64,000 bases of DNA from CAMPJM01 sp964440915 (GTDB lineage: Bacteria; Bacteroidota; Bacteroidia; Cytophagales; Cyclobacteriaceae): positions 1 to 64,000 of the forward strand of contig CAYTTV010000007.1 of assembly GCA_964440915.1 (NCBI GenBank). The letters are read 5' to 3'. How positions within the stretch are numbered: position 1 is the first letter of the stretch; every line of letters begins with the position of its first letter. The position numbers were made by a program, and so were the translations under genes. Under the pieces are notes generated by a model that worked only from the letters and a program-made list of their open reading frames with translations, had not been told where the DNA came from and ran no database searches. Below, in pieces: positions 10,067-19,800 of the stretch.

Positions 10067-10166
10067 NNNNNNNNNNNNNNNNNNNNNNNNNNNNNNNNNN
10101 NNNNNNNNNNNNNNNNNNNNNNNNNNNNNNNNNNNNNNNNNNNNNNNNNNNNNNNNNNNNNNNNNN
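10067..10166. other. Assembly gap (100 N)
   Basis: Exactly 100 N, the usual placeholder for a scaffold join of unknown length. It hides the 3' ends of both convergent genes, the TPR lipoprotein on the plus strand and the WG-repeat gene on the minus strand. Confidence 0.98.
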
Positions 10167-11874
10167 TGGGTGATTTTGAGGCAAAATACACGTCATCGTA
10201 AGGATCGTATATCAGGCTATCGTAGGTGAGTGGAATGGTATTGACACCGTTTGCTGTAAGGAGGCCATATTTATTTCCCCGCTGGATGCGCACATAGCCA
10301 TTATCCAGATCGACCACTTCGTCGTATCGGGGCCTGATGCGCAGATTGCCATTTTGGTCGGCCAACCCCTGTCGCTCTTCTTTGATCAAGATAAATTTGC
10401 CCGAGGGTACTCTGTACAAACTGTCATACTCAATTTTGAGGACTTCGTCTCCCCGCCTTCCCACAAGCCCATACAGGCCCTTCTGCCCTACAATGGCACA
10501 TCCGTTTTCAAAAGCTGTGGCCTCGTCGTAACGGGGCTGCACAAATAATCGCTCGATGTTATCTATATAACCCCATTTCCCCATCAGCTTGACTGCTGCC
10601 ATATTTTCATGAAAGGTCCCAATGGCCTCGTAGCGGTTGGCAATCCGCAGGTCGCCATTGGTGTCGATAAAGCCAAATTTATGATCGATTTTTACCCCGA
10701 TAAACTGGTCGCCCATTGGATACATGGCCTGAATAGGGGTTTTAAAATCAACTTTTACCTTGCCGGTTTTTGTTACAAAACCCCATTGCAATCCTTTTCT
10801 AAAAAGATAGACTGAGTCGTTTTGCAAGTCTGAAATTTCATCATAGACTGTGATCAAAAGCCTTTTCCCATCAGGAGTTATAAGCCCGTATTGACCCTTT
10901 TCATTTTTTTCTACAAAGCCGTAGCTCAAAGGAATGAAGTCGTGCTGCGTGGAAAACAATTCGCCCTGGGAAACGCTGACCAGGCCACTTTCTGTTTGGG
11001 AGCGAAAGACATATACATCATCGACAAGGTGCTGTAAGCGATCTTGACGCGGCCGGATGACCCACTCGCCACTCCGATTGATGACCCCATCGGAGCCCAT
11101 ATAATGAGCAATTGCCCTGCCGTTGACAAATGGCTGGACAGCATCGTATTGATTGGGGATGCTTCTTTCGCCTTTGTAGTTTAAGAAACCCCAACTGCTG
11201 TTTTCTAAAAATGAAAAATATCCTTGGTTGCCTATATTAAGGGCATCGCAATTTCTTTTGAAAAGCAATTCTCCGCTATACTGAAGTGCGTGCCACTCAT
11301 TTTTATGGTCCTCATTTTTTACTAGTCCTACCAAATAATCTTCTCCCAAGATCAAGCTGTCGTACGATATGGGTACAGCCATGCCGCCTCCCGCATTGAT
11401 GACCCCATATTTATTGTCTTTCTTTACAAGTGCATATTGGTCCTGAAATGGAAATATCTGCCATTCCCTTAGTGCGGAGATTAAGTTTCCTTGGGCATCT
11501 GCAAGTCCTTCTTTTTTGCCTTGCCTAACTTTGAGTAGGTTTTTGGCGATAGGCGCTATGGTGTCATAATTCACCTTGCTGATAAAATTATTGTCGCCAT
11601 CCAAGATCGACCACTCCCGAAATGGCAGGCCACTGATAGAATTATCTTTGTTGATTTTTATTTTTTGGTAGAGGGCAGGAACTACTACATTGCCCCGCCC
11701 ATTGGCTACTCCGAGCATACCGTTTTGCTCAATGATATTGAGGTTGTGTTCGGCTATGTAGTGTGGAGCAGACTCGTAGATAATTTGCCCAAAGCCAACA
11801 AGAGGGAAGTACAGGAAAAGTACGGTAAATATGATTAGAAAAGACGTGTTCTTTTTTTGCTTCCAAAAAAGCAT
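10167..11874 (-). CDS. WG-repeat secreted protein, C-terminus lost in assembly gap
   Basis: About 569 readable residues. I place the start at ATG 11874 (MLFWKQKKNTSFLIIF), because it gives a proper signal peptide ending near FGQ; an ATG at 11943 would add 23 residues with no signal character. The rest is a series of roughly ten WG-type repeats (for example WGFLNYKGERSIPNQYDAVQ, WGFVTKTGK, FGFIDTNGDLRI, WGYIDN), each about 50-60 residues, of the PF14903 kind. Such proteins are exported beta-propeller-like or solenoid proteins of unknown function. The frame enters the gap in a repeat, and the sequence beyond the gap is antisense to the TPR gene, so the true stop lies within the gap. Confidence 0.85.
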
Positions 11875-11988
11875 AATTTGCGTTGAGGTTATGATGTGAT
11901 AATTTGAATGCCTAGGCTCTGTACTAAAGCTTAACGTAAGCATGAATCAATCTGATATAAGGAGGATTTATAAAATAACAAGGGCAGC

Positions 11989-13263
11989 TTATTTTTTTAC
12001 CTTCTTTGTACTTTTCTCCAAGTCGAACAGGTCATTAAGCAGATCAATCAAATTTTCGGCATCGCCCCTTTGACAGGCAGCTTTTAATTGAAGCACGGGC
12101 AGCTTTATGACCTTCTGCATTATCCCTTTCGTGATTTTATCTACTTTTTTCGATTCGGAAGGGTTCAACACTTTCAGGTACCGGGCTATTTCCTCTTGCC
12201 TTATTTCTTCCAAAGCGCTTTTAAGCTTCTGAATAGTAGGAGAAACAATCATTTCCTTGGACCAGTTCTTGAAGTCCGCAATAGATTCCTCGACAATTGC
12301 CTCTACAGATGGTATGGCAGCCATACGATTTGCCAAAGCCTCGGTGGTTTTGTGTCGGATATCATCTATATTATATAGCAGCACACCAGGCACATCCTCT
12401 ATCTCTGGTGCAATGCTCCTGGGCATGGAAAGATCCACAAAAACCTTGTGCGTGAATATAGCAGCATCGTTCAAATGCGCTTTTGTGATAAGATGCTGGC
12501 CAAAATTTACAGAAGACACAATAATGTCATAGGTATGTACTTCCTTTAAGGCTTGCTCAAAAGGAATGGCTTCAAAACCACAGGTCTCCGCCATTGCCTT
12601 TGCTTTGCTAAAAGTCCGATTGGTGAGGTGCACACCCTTCTGTATATGAGAAGCAATATTTTTGGTGACGTCTTTGCCTATTTCTCCCAGTCCGCATAGC
12701 AGTATTTTTGCGTCCTTATTCTCTTCGGCAAATGAAACTACTGTTTCGGTAGCAGCAAATGAAACCGAGGCTGCTCCGTCACGGAAGGCTGTCTCCTGAA
12801 CGATTTTTTTATTGGTAAAGAAGGCTGAATGGAGCAATCTGTGCAAAAAAGGCCCTGCCAAGTCGGCATCAACTGACCACTGATAGGCTTTCTTGACCTG
12901 GTGCGTGATCTGCATGTCGCCAATCACCTGCGATTCGAGCCCAACAGCCACACGGAAAAGGTGTGTTACCGCCTTGTCGTGCTTGGTGATGTTTTCATAA
13001 TAGGAGGAGTAGTCAACTTTATTATCCAGACCTTTCTGTAATCCTATTAATTTGATGATCTCGCTGCTCCGTTCTGTTAGAGACGAATAATATACTTCTG
13101 TTCTGTTGCATGTTGACAGCACCAAAACATCATGGAAGTCCATAAACTCTTTGAAATAAGAAAGAAGTCTTCGGCATTCTTCTTCATTCAAAGCTACCTG
13201 CTCTCTTACTTCTACAGATGCGCTCTTGTGAGATAAACTAACTGCTTTAAAATTTCTATACAT
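11989..13263 (-). CDS. hemA: Glutamyl-tRNA reductase
   Basis: 424 residues. Reduces glutamyl-tRNA(Glu) to glutamate-1-semialdehyde with NADPH, the first committed step of C5-pathway tetrapyrrole synthesis, in the cytoplasm. Seen: catalytic Cys52 in VLSTCNRTEVYY, the active-site block ESQVIGDMQITHQVKKAY, the nucleotide-binding LLCGLGEIGKDV, and a C-terminal helical dimerisation region with ERQ-like spacing. Length is normal for the family. In many genomes it sits next to other hem genes; here it stands alone, with an untranslated stretch of over 500 bp upstream and a possible promoter element just before the start. Confidence 0.96.
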   Translation of the reverse strand: MYRNFKAVSLSHKSASVEVREQVALNEEECRRLLSYFKEFMDFHDVLVLSTCNRTEVYYSSLTERSSEIIKLIGLQKGLDNKVDYSSYYENITKHDKAVTHLFRVAVGLESQVIGDMQITHQVKKAYQWSVDADLAGPFLHRLLHSAFFTNKKIVQETAFRDGAASVSFAATETVVSFAEENKDAKILLCGLGEIGKDVTKNIASHIQKGVHLTNRTFSKAKAMAETCGFEAIPFEQALKEVHTYDIIVSSVNFGQHLITKAHLNDAAIFTHKVFVDLSMPRSIAPEIEDVPGVLLYNIDDIRHKTTEALANRMAAIPSVEAIVEESIADFKNWSKEMIVSPTIQKLKSALEEIRQEEIARYLKVLNPSESKKVDKITKGIMQKVIKLPVLQLKAACQRGDAENLIDLLNDLFDLEKSTKKVKK

Positions 13264-13792
13264 GAGCTTACTTTTCCAACTGCAAAATTAGTCTCTTCAT
13301 GTGAAATATGAAATGGTATCTTATAGGGAATTGTTATTTAGAACCAATACAAATTACGGATTGCGTACGATTGGATAACACTACCACCCTCAACAACAAA
13401 CCGAAGCAATAAAGTTCACGGTTATGGAATTAATGTTGCTCTTAAACAATTCCGTGTCCGATTATATGGAAAGCAAGCAACGAGCCTGTTGATACTTCGC
13501 AAAAAGCTCCATACTACGTGCTCCTTGAATAAGGATTATCCAGAAAATGGATTTACACACAACCGCACCAGTGTAAATGTTGTCTCTGCTAATCCTTATC
13601 ACAAATTATTATTGCATTGGAAAGATAAGATTATTAATTTCCGCTCTTGTATGCGATATTTTATGCAATCTATGGACCAAATTTAACTGTTAAAAGCATA
13701 CTCAAGTACTGAATTAGAGGTTGCAACCTGAGTTTGAGAGATTGCCTTTATTTGTCCAATATTAAAATCTATAAGACAAACTACCTATCGGA
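13264..13792. other. 529-bp intergenic region without a recognisable gene
   Basis: Divergent spacer between hemA (minus) and the symporter (plus). It holds the possible hemA -7 element and a 10-bp palindrome GGTTGCAACC at 13719-13728, about 65 nt upstream of the symporter start, which could be an operator but may be chance. A 65-codon plus frame (13489-13686) has no recognisable features. No tRNA-like or structured RNA was seen. Confidence 0.6.
13283..13290 (-). promoter_or_regulatory. Possible -7 element for hemA
   Basis: On the minus strand this reads TAATTTTG, a full match to the Bacteroidota -7 consensus TAnnTTTG, 20 nt before the hemA ATG, and it is followed by CAGT as in the two ribosomal promoters of this window. 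No TTTG is found at the expected -33 distance, so support is partial. Confidence 0.4.
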
Positions 13793-15658
13793 ATGAGCAA
13801 AAGAAGCGATCAATGGGGAACGAGAGTAGGTTTGATTCTAGCTATGGCAGGAAATGCTGTAGGTTTAGGTAATTTTTTAAGGTTTCCTGTGCAAGCAGTG
13901 CAAAATGGTGGAGGTGCTTTCATCATTCCTTATCTTGTTTGTTTTTTTATCATGGGTATCCCACTCTTGTGGATCGAATGGACAATGGGAAGATACGGGG
14001 GCCGTTTTGGCTACCATTCCACGCCCTTTATCCTCGACAACATGACCCGACTTAAGTTCTGGAAATATTTTGGGGTATTCGGAATTTTTACCAATGTGGC
14101 TGTAGCAGCCTACTATTGCTACATCGAATCATGGACTATGTCCTACATCTACCATTCTCTTATGCAGACTTTTGCAGGAATGGATCAAAATGCAGTAGCT
14201 TCCTTCTTTAACGACTACATCACGATTGGCACTACTACCACGGGTATCCCATATGAAGCTGTTGTTTTTTATATACTTTGTCTAGCATTGAACACCTATG
14301 TTTTATCTAAGGGATTAAGCGGTGGCATAGAGCTAGTAGCCAAAGTGGGCATGCCTATATTGTTGATATTTGGTGCTTTCTTGGCCATTAAAGGTGTCAC
14401 TTTAGGCACTTCAGGAGCATCCGATGGCTGTACCGATTGTGACACGGCCTTAGCACTTAATTTTTTGTGGACACCGCAGTTTGATTCTCTTCTGAATCCA
14501 AAAGTGTGGTTGGCGGCAGCAGGACAGATTTTCTTTACCTTATCGGTGGGCATGGGAACAGTGCATTGCTATGCTTCATACGTCAGTTCCAAAGATGATA
14601 TTGCTTTAAACGCCATGTCTGCCGGCTGGATGAACGAATTCACCGAAATAGTTTTAGGTGCGTCAATTGTTGTTCCGATCGCTGTTGGATACCTAGGCCT
14701 GGATTGGGTAGTAGAGAATATTGGATTTTCGGTAGCTTTTCAGGTGATGCCCTATCTTTTTGGACAATGGGGCCCTGCCTTGTCCACTATAGCAGGGGTA
14801 GCGTGGTTTGGCGTACTCTTCTTTGCGGCAGTGACGTCCTCTCTTGCCATGGGCACACCATGGGTAGGATTCATGAGGGACGAGTTTAACTTCTCTCTAA
14901 GAAAAGCAGCGCTTTCATTTGGGGGCCTTGTTTTCCTTATGGGAATGCCCACTGTGTTGTTTTTCCAAAAAGGGGTCTTTGATGAATATGACTATTGGGC
15001 AGGGACAGTGTCTTTGGTTGTTTTTGCATTGGCAGAAACCATTATTTTCTCGTACCGGTTTGGTATAGACAAAGGATGGGCGGAATTGAACAAAGGGGCG
15101 GACATGAAGATACCGCTCATTTATAAACCAATTATTAAATATGTTACGCCATTGATGTTGCTGGTGGTCTTTTTAAGCGCATTGGTGACTCCATTGAATA
15201 ATGATTGGAAAGCAGCGCTTAAAGGAGATTGGAAGCTGGACCCATCTAGCATTATCGGAAAAATTAAAAATGCCGATGTCATTGCCAACAGGGCTTATTT
15301 TGCTGGTTATTTTGAATCGGAAGTAGAGGGCGTTGTATTGAATGTATCGACGACAGAGGAAGGCATAAAAACAATTGTGATTGGCCAGGGCAATAACAAT
15401 GAAAACGTATTGGATGAATCGAACAGTCAAGATATTGAAATAAAGAAAACTTACAGTTTCGATGCTAAGAAGGAGGTAACTGTAAAAGAAGGCGACAAAA
15501 TAGCTTTTATGGACCCTATTGCCAAAGGCAGCTTCATCAATGATATTTTCTATATCGACATGGCCCGACTGCTGCTTTTGTCTTTATTCTTATTTATCTG
15601 TTATTTGGTGTTTTTAGCCACCAAAAGACGGGAGAAAATTAGCCAACAAAACACATGA
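13793..15658 (+). CDS. Sodium-dependent transporter, neurotransmitter:sodium symporter (NSS/SNF) family
   Basis: 621 residues, twelve predicted helices of the LeuT fold. TM1 carries the unwound substrate/Na+ site pattern AMAGNAVGLGNFLRFP; TM6 has FFTLSVGMGT and TM8 AAVTSSLAMG, typical Na+-coordinating regions. It should import an amino acid or amine with Na+; the substrate cannot be named. Unusual is a soluble insert of about 115 residues (roughly 468-582) between TM11 and TM12, predicted periplasmic by topology, with a small beta-rich end (VKEGDKIAFMDPIAKGSF) resembling a barrel-sandwich hybrid motif. The stop overlaps the start of a 45-residue membrane protein by four bases (ATGA), implying translational coupling. 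Confidence 0.93.
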   Translation: MSKRSDQWGTRVGLILAMAGNAVGLGNFLRFPVQAVQNGGGAFIIPYLVCFFIMGIPLLWIEWTMGRYGGRFGYHSTPFILDNMTRLKFWKYFGVFGIFTNVAVAAYYCYIESWTMSYIYHSLMQTFAGMDQNAVASFFNDYITIGTTTTGIPYEAVVFYILCLALNTYVLSKGLSGGIELVAKVGMPILLIFGAFLAIKGVTLGTSGASDGCTDCDTALALNFLWTPQFDSLLNPKVWLAAAGQIFFTLSVGMGTVHCYASYVSSKDDIALNAMSAGWMNEFTEIVLGASIVVPIAVGYLGLDWVVENIGFSVAFQVMPYLFGQWGPALSTIAGVAWFGVLFFAAVTSSLAMGTPWVGFMRDEFNFSLRKAALSFGGLVFLMGMPTVLFFQKGVFDEYDYWAGTVSLVVFALAETIIFSYRFGIDKGWAELNKGADMKIPLIYKPIIKYVTPLMLLVVFLSALVTPLNNDWKAALKGDWKLDPSSIIGKIKNADVIANRAYFAGYFESEVEGVVLNVSTTEEGIKTIVIGQGNNNENVLDESNSQDIEIKKTYSFDAKKEVTVKEGDKIAFMDPIAKGSFINDIFYIDMARLLLLSLFLFICYLVFLATKRREKISQQNT

Positions 15659-15792
15659 CAACAGCAGCATTTATCATGATGGTCACAGTTCAGCTAGGGG
15701 TAACATGGGCTACTCTCTATTTTTTTATAAAAGTACTAAAAGCCCCTAAGAAGAAAGAGCCGGATTCATATGTAAACAATGAAGAGGATTAA
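15655..15792 (+). CDS. MetS-like small subunit of the NSS symporter
   Basis: 45 residues: MTTAAFIMMVTVQLGVTWAT begins a single membrane helix, followed by FIKVLKAPKKK and an acidic tail ending NNEED. Its ATG lies inside the symporter stop (ATGA overlap), the classic coupled arrangement. Known bacterial NSS systems such as MetPS carry a tiny one-helix partner needed for activity; size, topology and position match, although sequence similarity to MetS is only general (AxIMM... pattern). The function as an accessory subunit is therefore an inference from context. Confidence 0.72.
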   Translation: MTTAAFIMMVTVQLGVTWATLYFFIKVLKAPKKKEPDSYVNNEED

Positions 15793-15846
15793 CTCCTGCT
15801 AAAGCCAAGTTGGGCAACAGGCCGCTTGAATCCTCTTACAACAGCT

Positions 15847-16797
15847 ATGGTTAAGATTAAGAAAATAAAGTCCTGGTTGAGAAACTCTTTTGGTTTTTCT
15901 AAAGCAGAAACCGATGGTTTTATTGTACTACTCTTAATCATAATATTGGTGCTTATGGCACCTTTTATCTATAAAGCCATCAACACCTCTACCTATACGA
16001 TGTCTGCCAGTGACAAAGTCATATTGGACAGCCTTGCCCATCAAATTAGCTTAAGAAAAGAGCGGCCAAAAGCCTCTCCTAAAACCCCCGATATTCCTAT
16101 CAAATCGTTTGCTTTCAACCCGAATGAAGCCACCTTGGAAAACTTTGTAGCATTGGGGCTGCCCAAATACATAGCGCAGAGAATTCTCAATTACAGACAA
16201 GCCGGCGGCAACTTTGCCACTAAAGCAGATTTTCAGAAAATCTACGGCCTTTCGCAGGAAGACTTTGACAGATTATATGAACATATACAATTGCCCGAAA
16301 AAGCTCCGCGCACAGACAGCAAAAACAAACCCGAGTCCTTAACGTTTACAAAAACGGATCATAACAAAAGCATGCCGAAAGAGGCTAAAAAAACACCTCT
16401 GAAAATAGATATCAATGTAAGCGACACTACTGATTTAAAAAAACTGTATGGAATCGGACCGGTGCTAGCGGAAAGGATTATTAAATACCGAGCGCTTTTG
16501 GGAGGCTTTACTTCTTTAGCCCAGCTTGAAGAGGTGTATGGTTTAAAAGAGGAAACCTTGCAAGAACTTTATGACAATGTTTTTATTGACAGCACCTCTA
16601 TGACCATTAAGGTAGCCGTTAATGAAGCTGATGCAAAAACTATGGCAGCACATCCTTATATTTCCCCATCGCTTGCGCGGGCAATCGCCGCCTACCGCAA
16701 GCAGCATGGTCCTTTTTCTACACCCGAAGCATTGCTTAATATCCATATTCTTGACTCTGCTACGTTTATTAAATTAAAGCCATATATTGGATTATAG
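15847..16797 (+). CDS. Membrane-anchored helix-hairpin-helix (ComEA-like) protein
   Basis: 316 residues from ATG at 15847; an upstream in-frame TTG at 15826 would add seven residues and is less likely. A single membrane helix near residues 22-42 is followed by three helix-hairpin-helix units: NPNEATLENFVALGLP with the next hairpin, then DINVSDTTDLKKLYGIGPVL (the canonical GIGP turn), then a third, more diverged VAVNEADAKTMAAHPYISPS. Such units bind DNA non-specifically through the backbone; ComEA proteins use them for DNA uptake. Anchoring suggests an extracytoplasmic DNA- or protein-binding role. Stand-alone proteins of this type are common in Bacteroidota, with no firm function. Confidence 0.85.
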   Translation: MVKIKKIKSWLRNSFGFSKAETDGFIVLLLIIILVLMAPFIYKAINTSTYTMSASDKVILDSLAHQISLRKERPKASPKTPDIPIKSFAFNPNEATLENFVALGLPKYIAQRILNYRQAGGNFATKADFQKIYGLSQEDFDRLYEHIQLPEKAPRTDSKNKPESLTFTKTDHNKSMPKEAKKTPLKIDINVSDTTDLKKLYGIGPVLAERIIKYRALLGGFTSLAQLEEVYGLKEETLQELYDNVFIDSTSMTIKVAVNEADAKTMAAHPYISPSLARAIAAYRKQHGPFSTPEALLNIHILDSATFIKLKPYIGL

Positions 16798-16866
16798 CAG
16801 TATGTAATATTTATAGGATATCTATGCCGGCATGCTCAGATATTTTTTCTAATTTTTCGCTTTCCT

Positions 16867-19800
16867 ATGCAACAGATACTTCAATCTTATCTTAGAAGGC
16901 TTACCAACCTTACAGGCAACAACCGCTCCCTATTGCTTTTAAAGCTTATAGGAGATCAGTTCATTGACTTGCATGATTTTGAGTATGCCAACAAAAAACC
17001 ATCGTTTTCAATTATTGAGCAGCTCATAGCTCAAAAGTCGAGGATCTGTTTGACAAAGTCTTTCGACAGCCGCGACCGGGACGTAAATACTCTAAGCCAA
17101 AAACTTAAAAAACTACAGCGAACAGAACGATTCATCTTTGAAGAAAGAGGGGCGAAAGATTTGTATGTAGGTTGGCCCTTTGTCCGTGGCAAATTTTCTG
17201 ACGGCACACTGGTCAGCTGCCCTTTAATTTTCTTTCCTGTAGAACTGGCAGAAGAAAACAATGAGTGGGTGCTGCGCCTTCGAGAAGACGTTTATATGTC
17301 TCTTAACAAAAGCTTTTTGTTGGCCTATGCCTACTATAATAAAGTAAAGGTAGAGGAAAGTCTCATTGAAAAGGTTTTTGACGATTTCGATAAAGATAGC
17401 CGTATCTTCAGGACAGCCCTATACCAGCTTTTTAAGGAAAGTCCCGTTGAGATCAACTTCAATCAAGAAAATTTTATTGATAAGCTCGAGTCTTTTACCA
17501 CTTTCACAAAAAAAGAAGCCGTTGAAAAAGAAAAGGAAGGAGAGCTTAAACTCTTCCCAGAAGCCGTCTTAGGCATTTTCCCTCAAGCGGGGTCCTATTT
17601 AGTGCCAGACTATCTCACGCTCCTGGAAAACGGCAACTTTGAGGATATAGAGCAATTCTTTGAGTCCAGATCACAAGAAGAGGACAAAAAGGCTGTAAGG
17701 CTACAACCAGACCAAAACAATTTCTTACAAAAGGTAAAGGAAGAACAAGTCTTTACCCCTTTTAAAATGGATGCCTCCCAAGAAAACGCTTTGAAAGCTG
17801 TAAAGCGAGGCAACTCAGTTGTGGTGCACGGCCCTCCTGGCACCGGAAAGTCCCAACTGATCTGTAACCTTATTTCCGACTTTATTGCCAGAGGAAAGCG
17901 TGTGTTGGTCGTTTGCCAAAAAAGGGCAGCCTTGGACGTCGTTTATAAAAGGATGAAAGACCATGAAGCACAAGAGTTTATTGCCCTGGTCCATGACTTC
18001 AAAAATGACCGTACCAGTATATTTAAGCAAATTGCTAATCAGATAGAAAGGCTTTATGAGTACAAGCTGAAAAACAACAGCTTGGACGCCATACAGATGG
18101 AACGAAAGTTTCAACATGCCAGCCGTAAGATAGATCAGATCACTGAAACACTTGAAGAGCTTAAATATGCTCTATTTGACCAATCGGAATGTGGGCTCTC
18201 CATCAAAGAGCTCTATTTAACTTCTGACCTCAATGCGCCCTCTATCAATCTAAAGCACGAGTACAGGCACTTCCATTTTGATAATCTGGAAGGTTTTATC
18301 TCCAAATTCAAATATTACCTTTTATATAGTGCGAGATTTCAAGCCCCTAAATACCCATGGAAAAACCGGGTGTCTTTTAAGGGGCACACCATTACAGACT
18401 TCCAAAATATCCAAGACATCCTAAAGCAGATCCCTGCTTACCTAGAAAGGTTATCCAAGAAGACACGTGAGATCGTGCAGGGGGGAATGGACTTTGTAAA
18501 CTGTGAAGAGTTTCTCGCTAACGAAGACAAAATCCTGGAATTCAATGTACTCCTATCAAATGATACGGTCTATGAATATTTCAGCTTCATGCAAGAAACT
18601 GCCGAGAAGCACATGGACCAACTGTGGCTTTCAAATATGGAGCGAGTCCTGCTGGATTGCTTCAAAGGAGAAGGGCCAGAAGTCAGCCTAGCAACAGAAG
18701 ACCTCGGAGAATTTCAAGAGGTCTTGCAAGAGGTGCTAGAAGCTAGGCGCAACTTCTTCAAATGGGCCTGGTGGCGATATTTCTCCCGTAAGCGGTATAT
18801 TTTCAGGCGGGTAATGCAAGCAAACAAACTTAAGCTGAACAAGAAAGGCCTAAGCATCTTGATCCAAAAAGTAGACAATCGACTTAATCTTGAGCATAAT
18901 ATTTCAAAGCTTAAAAATGTAAGGTGGCTTAAAGACGTGCCCAGTTCCTATAACAAAATCGATTACCAGACGTGGTTTTACCAACAAAAGAAAGCACTCT
19001 TGGCCTCCCTTATATTCAATACCGTCCGCGGTTTGAAAGAACATTTTACCATTCATGCGATTTCTAATACTGGCCTGGCCAACAAAGTTGAAAGGATGCT
19101 GCATGTGGCAAAGGAGATCCCTCTTAAAAAACAAGAATGGCTTTCCTATTTGTCGCCCACTCAGCTATATGCCATTATCGAAGATGACTCTTATGCAGAC
19201 ACACTATCTCAAACTTTAAACGATGATTTTGAAGACCTTTCCGATTTCGACTCGCTTCAAGACAAGCTAGAACCGTTCGAAGGCAAGCTCATCGAAAAAA
19301 TCTTGGATGAAGTAAAAACATCCAACATAGAGCTCGCAGAGCAATTGTTGCAAAACAGCTTGAGATTGGCTTGGATTGAACATATTGAAATAAAATATCC
19401 AGTGCTTAGAACCGTCACATCCTTAAAGTTTAGAGAGCTTGAGAAAGAACTCCAAGGATGTGTAAAAGACAAATTGGACGTCAGCAAAGAAATTCTGCTG
19501 CTCAAAACAAGGGAGCGTACTTATCATGATGTGGAGTTTAACCGCCTCAACAATATGGTTACCTACCGTGACTTGCAGCATCAGGCAACGAAGAAAAAAA
19601 GAATATGGCCGATAAGGAAACTTGTAAGCGAGTTTGAAGAAGAGCTATTCAACTTAGTACCATGTTGGTTGGCTTCACCAGAGTCTGTTTCTGCTATTTT
19701 CCCCATGAAGCAGCTTTTTGACCTGGTTATATTCGACGAAGCCTCTCAATGTTTTGCGGAGAGAGGCATTCCCGCCATGTACCGAGGCAGACAGATCGTC

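Noticed and set aside
10167..10229. Continuation of the TPR frame on the far side of the gap
   Set aside because: The residues after the N run show no TPR pattern and are antisense to the WG-repeat gene.
9847..11943. A 698-codon minus-strand frame through the first gap
   Set aside because: Its last part, beyond the N run, is antisense to the TPR gene; the frame joins only because N is read through. The WG-repeat gene is reported only up to the gap and from the ATG at 11874.
13489..13686. 65-codon plus-strand frame between hemA and the symporter
   Set aside because: No signal, domain or recognisable pattern; composition looks like non-coding AT-rich DNA.
13719..13728. Palindrome GGTTGCAACC upstream of the symporter
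   Set aside because: A single 10-bp palindrome is too likely by chance to name as an operator.
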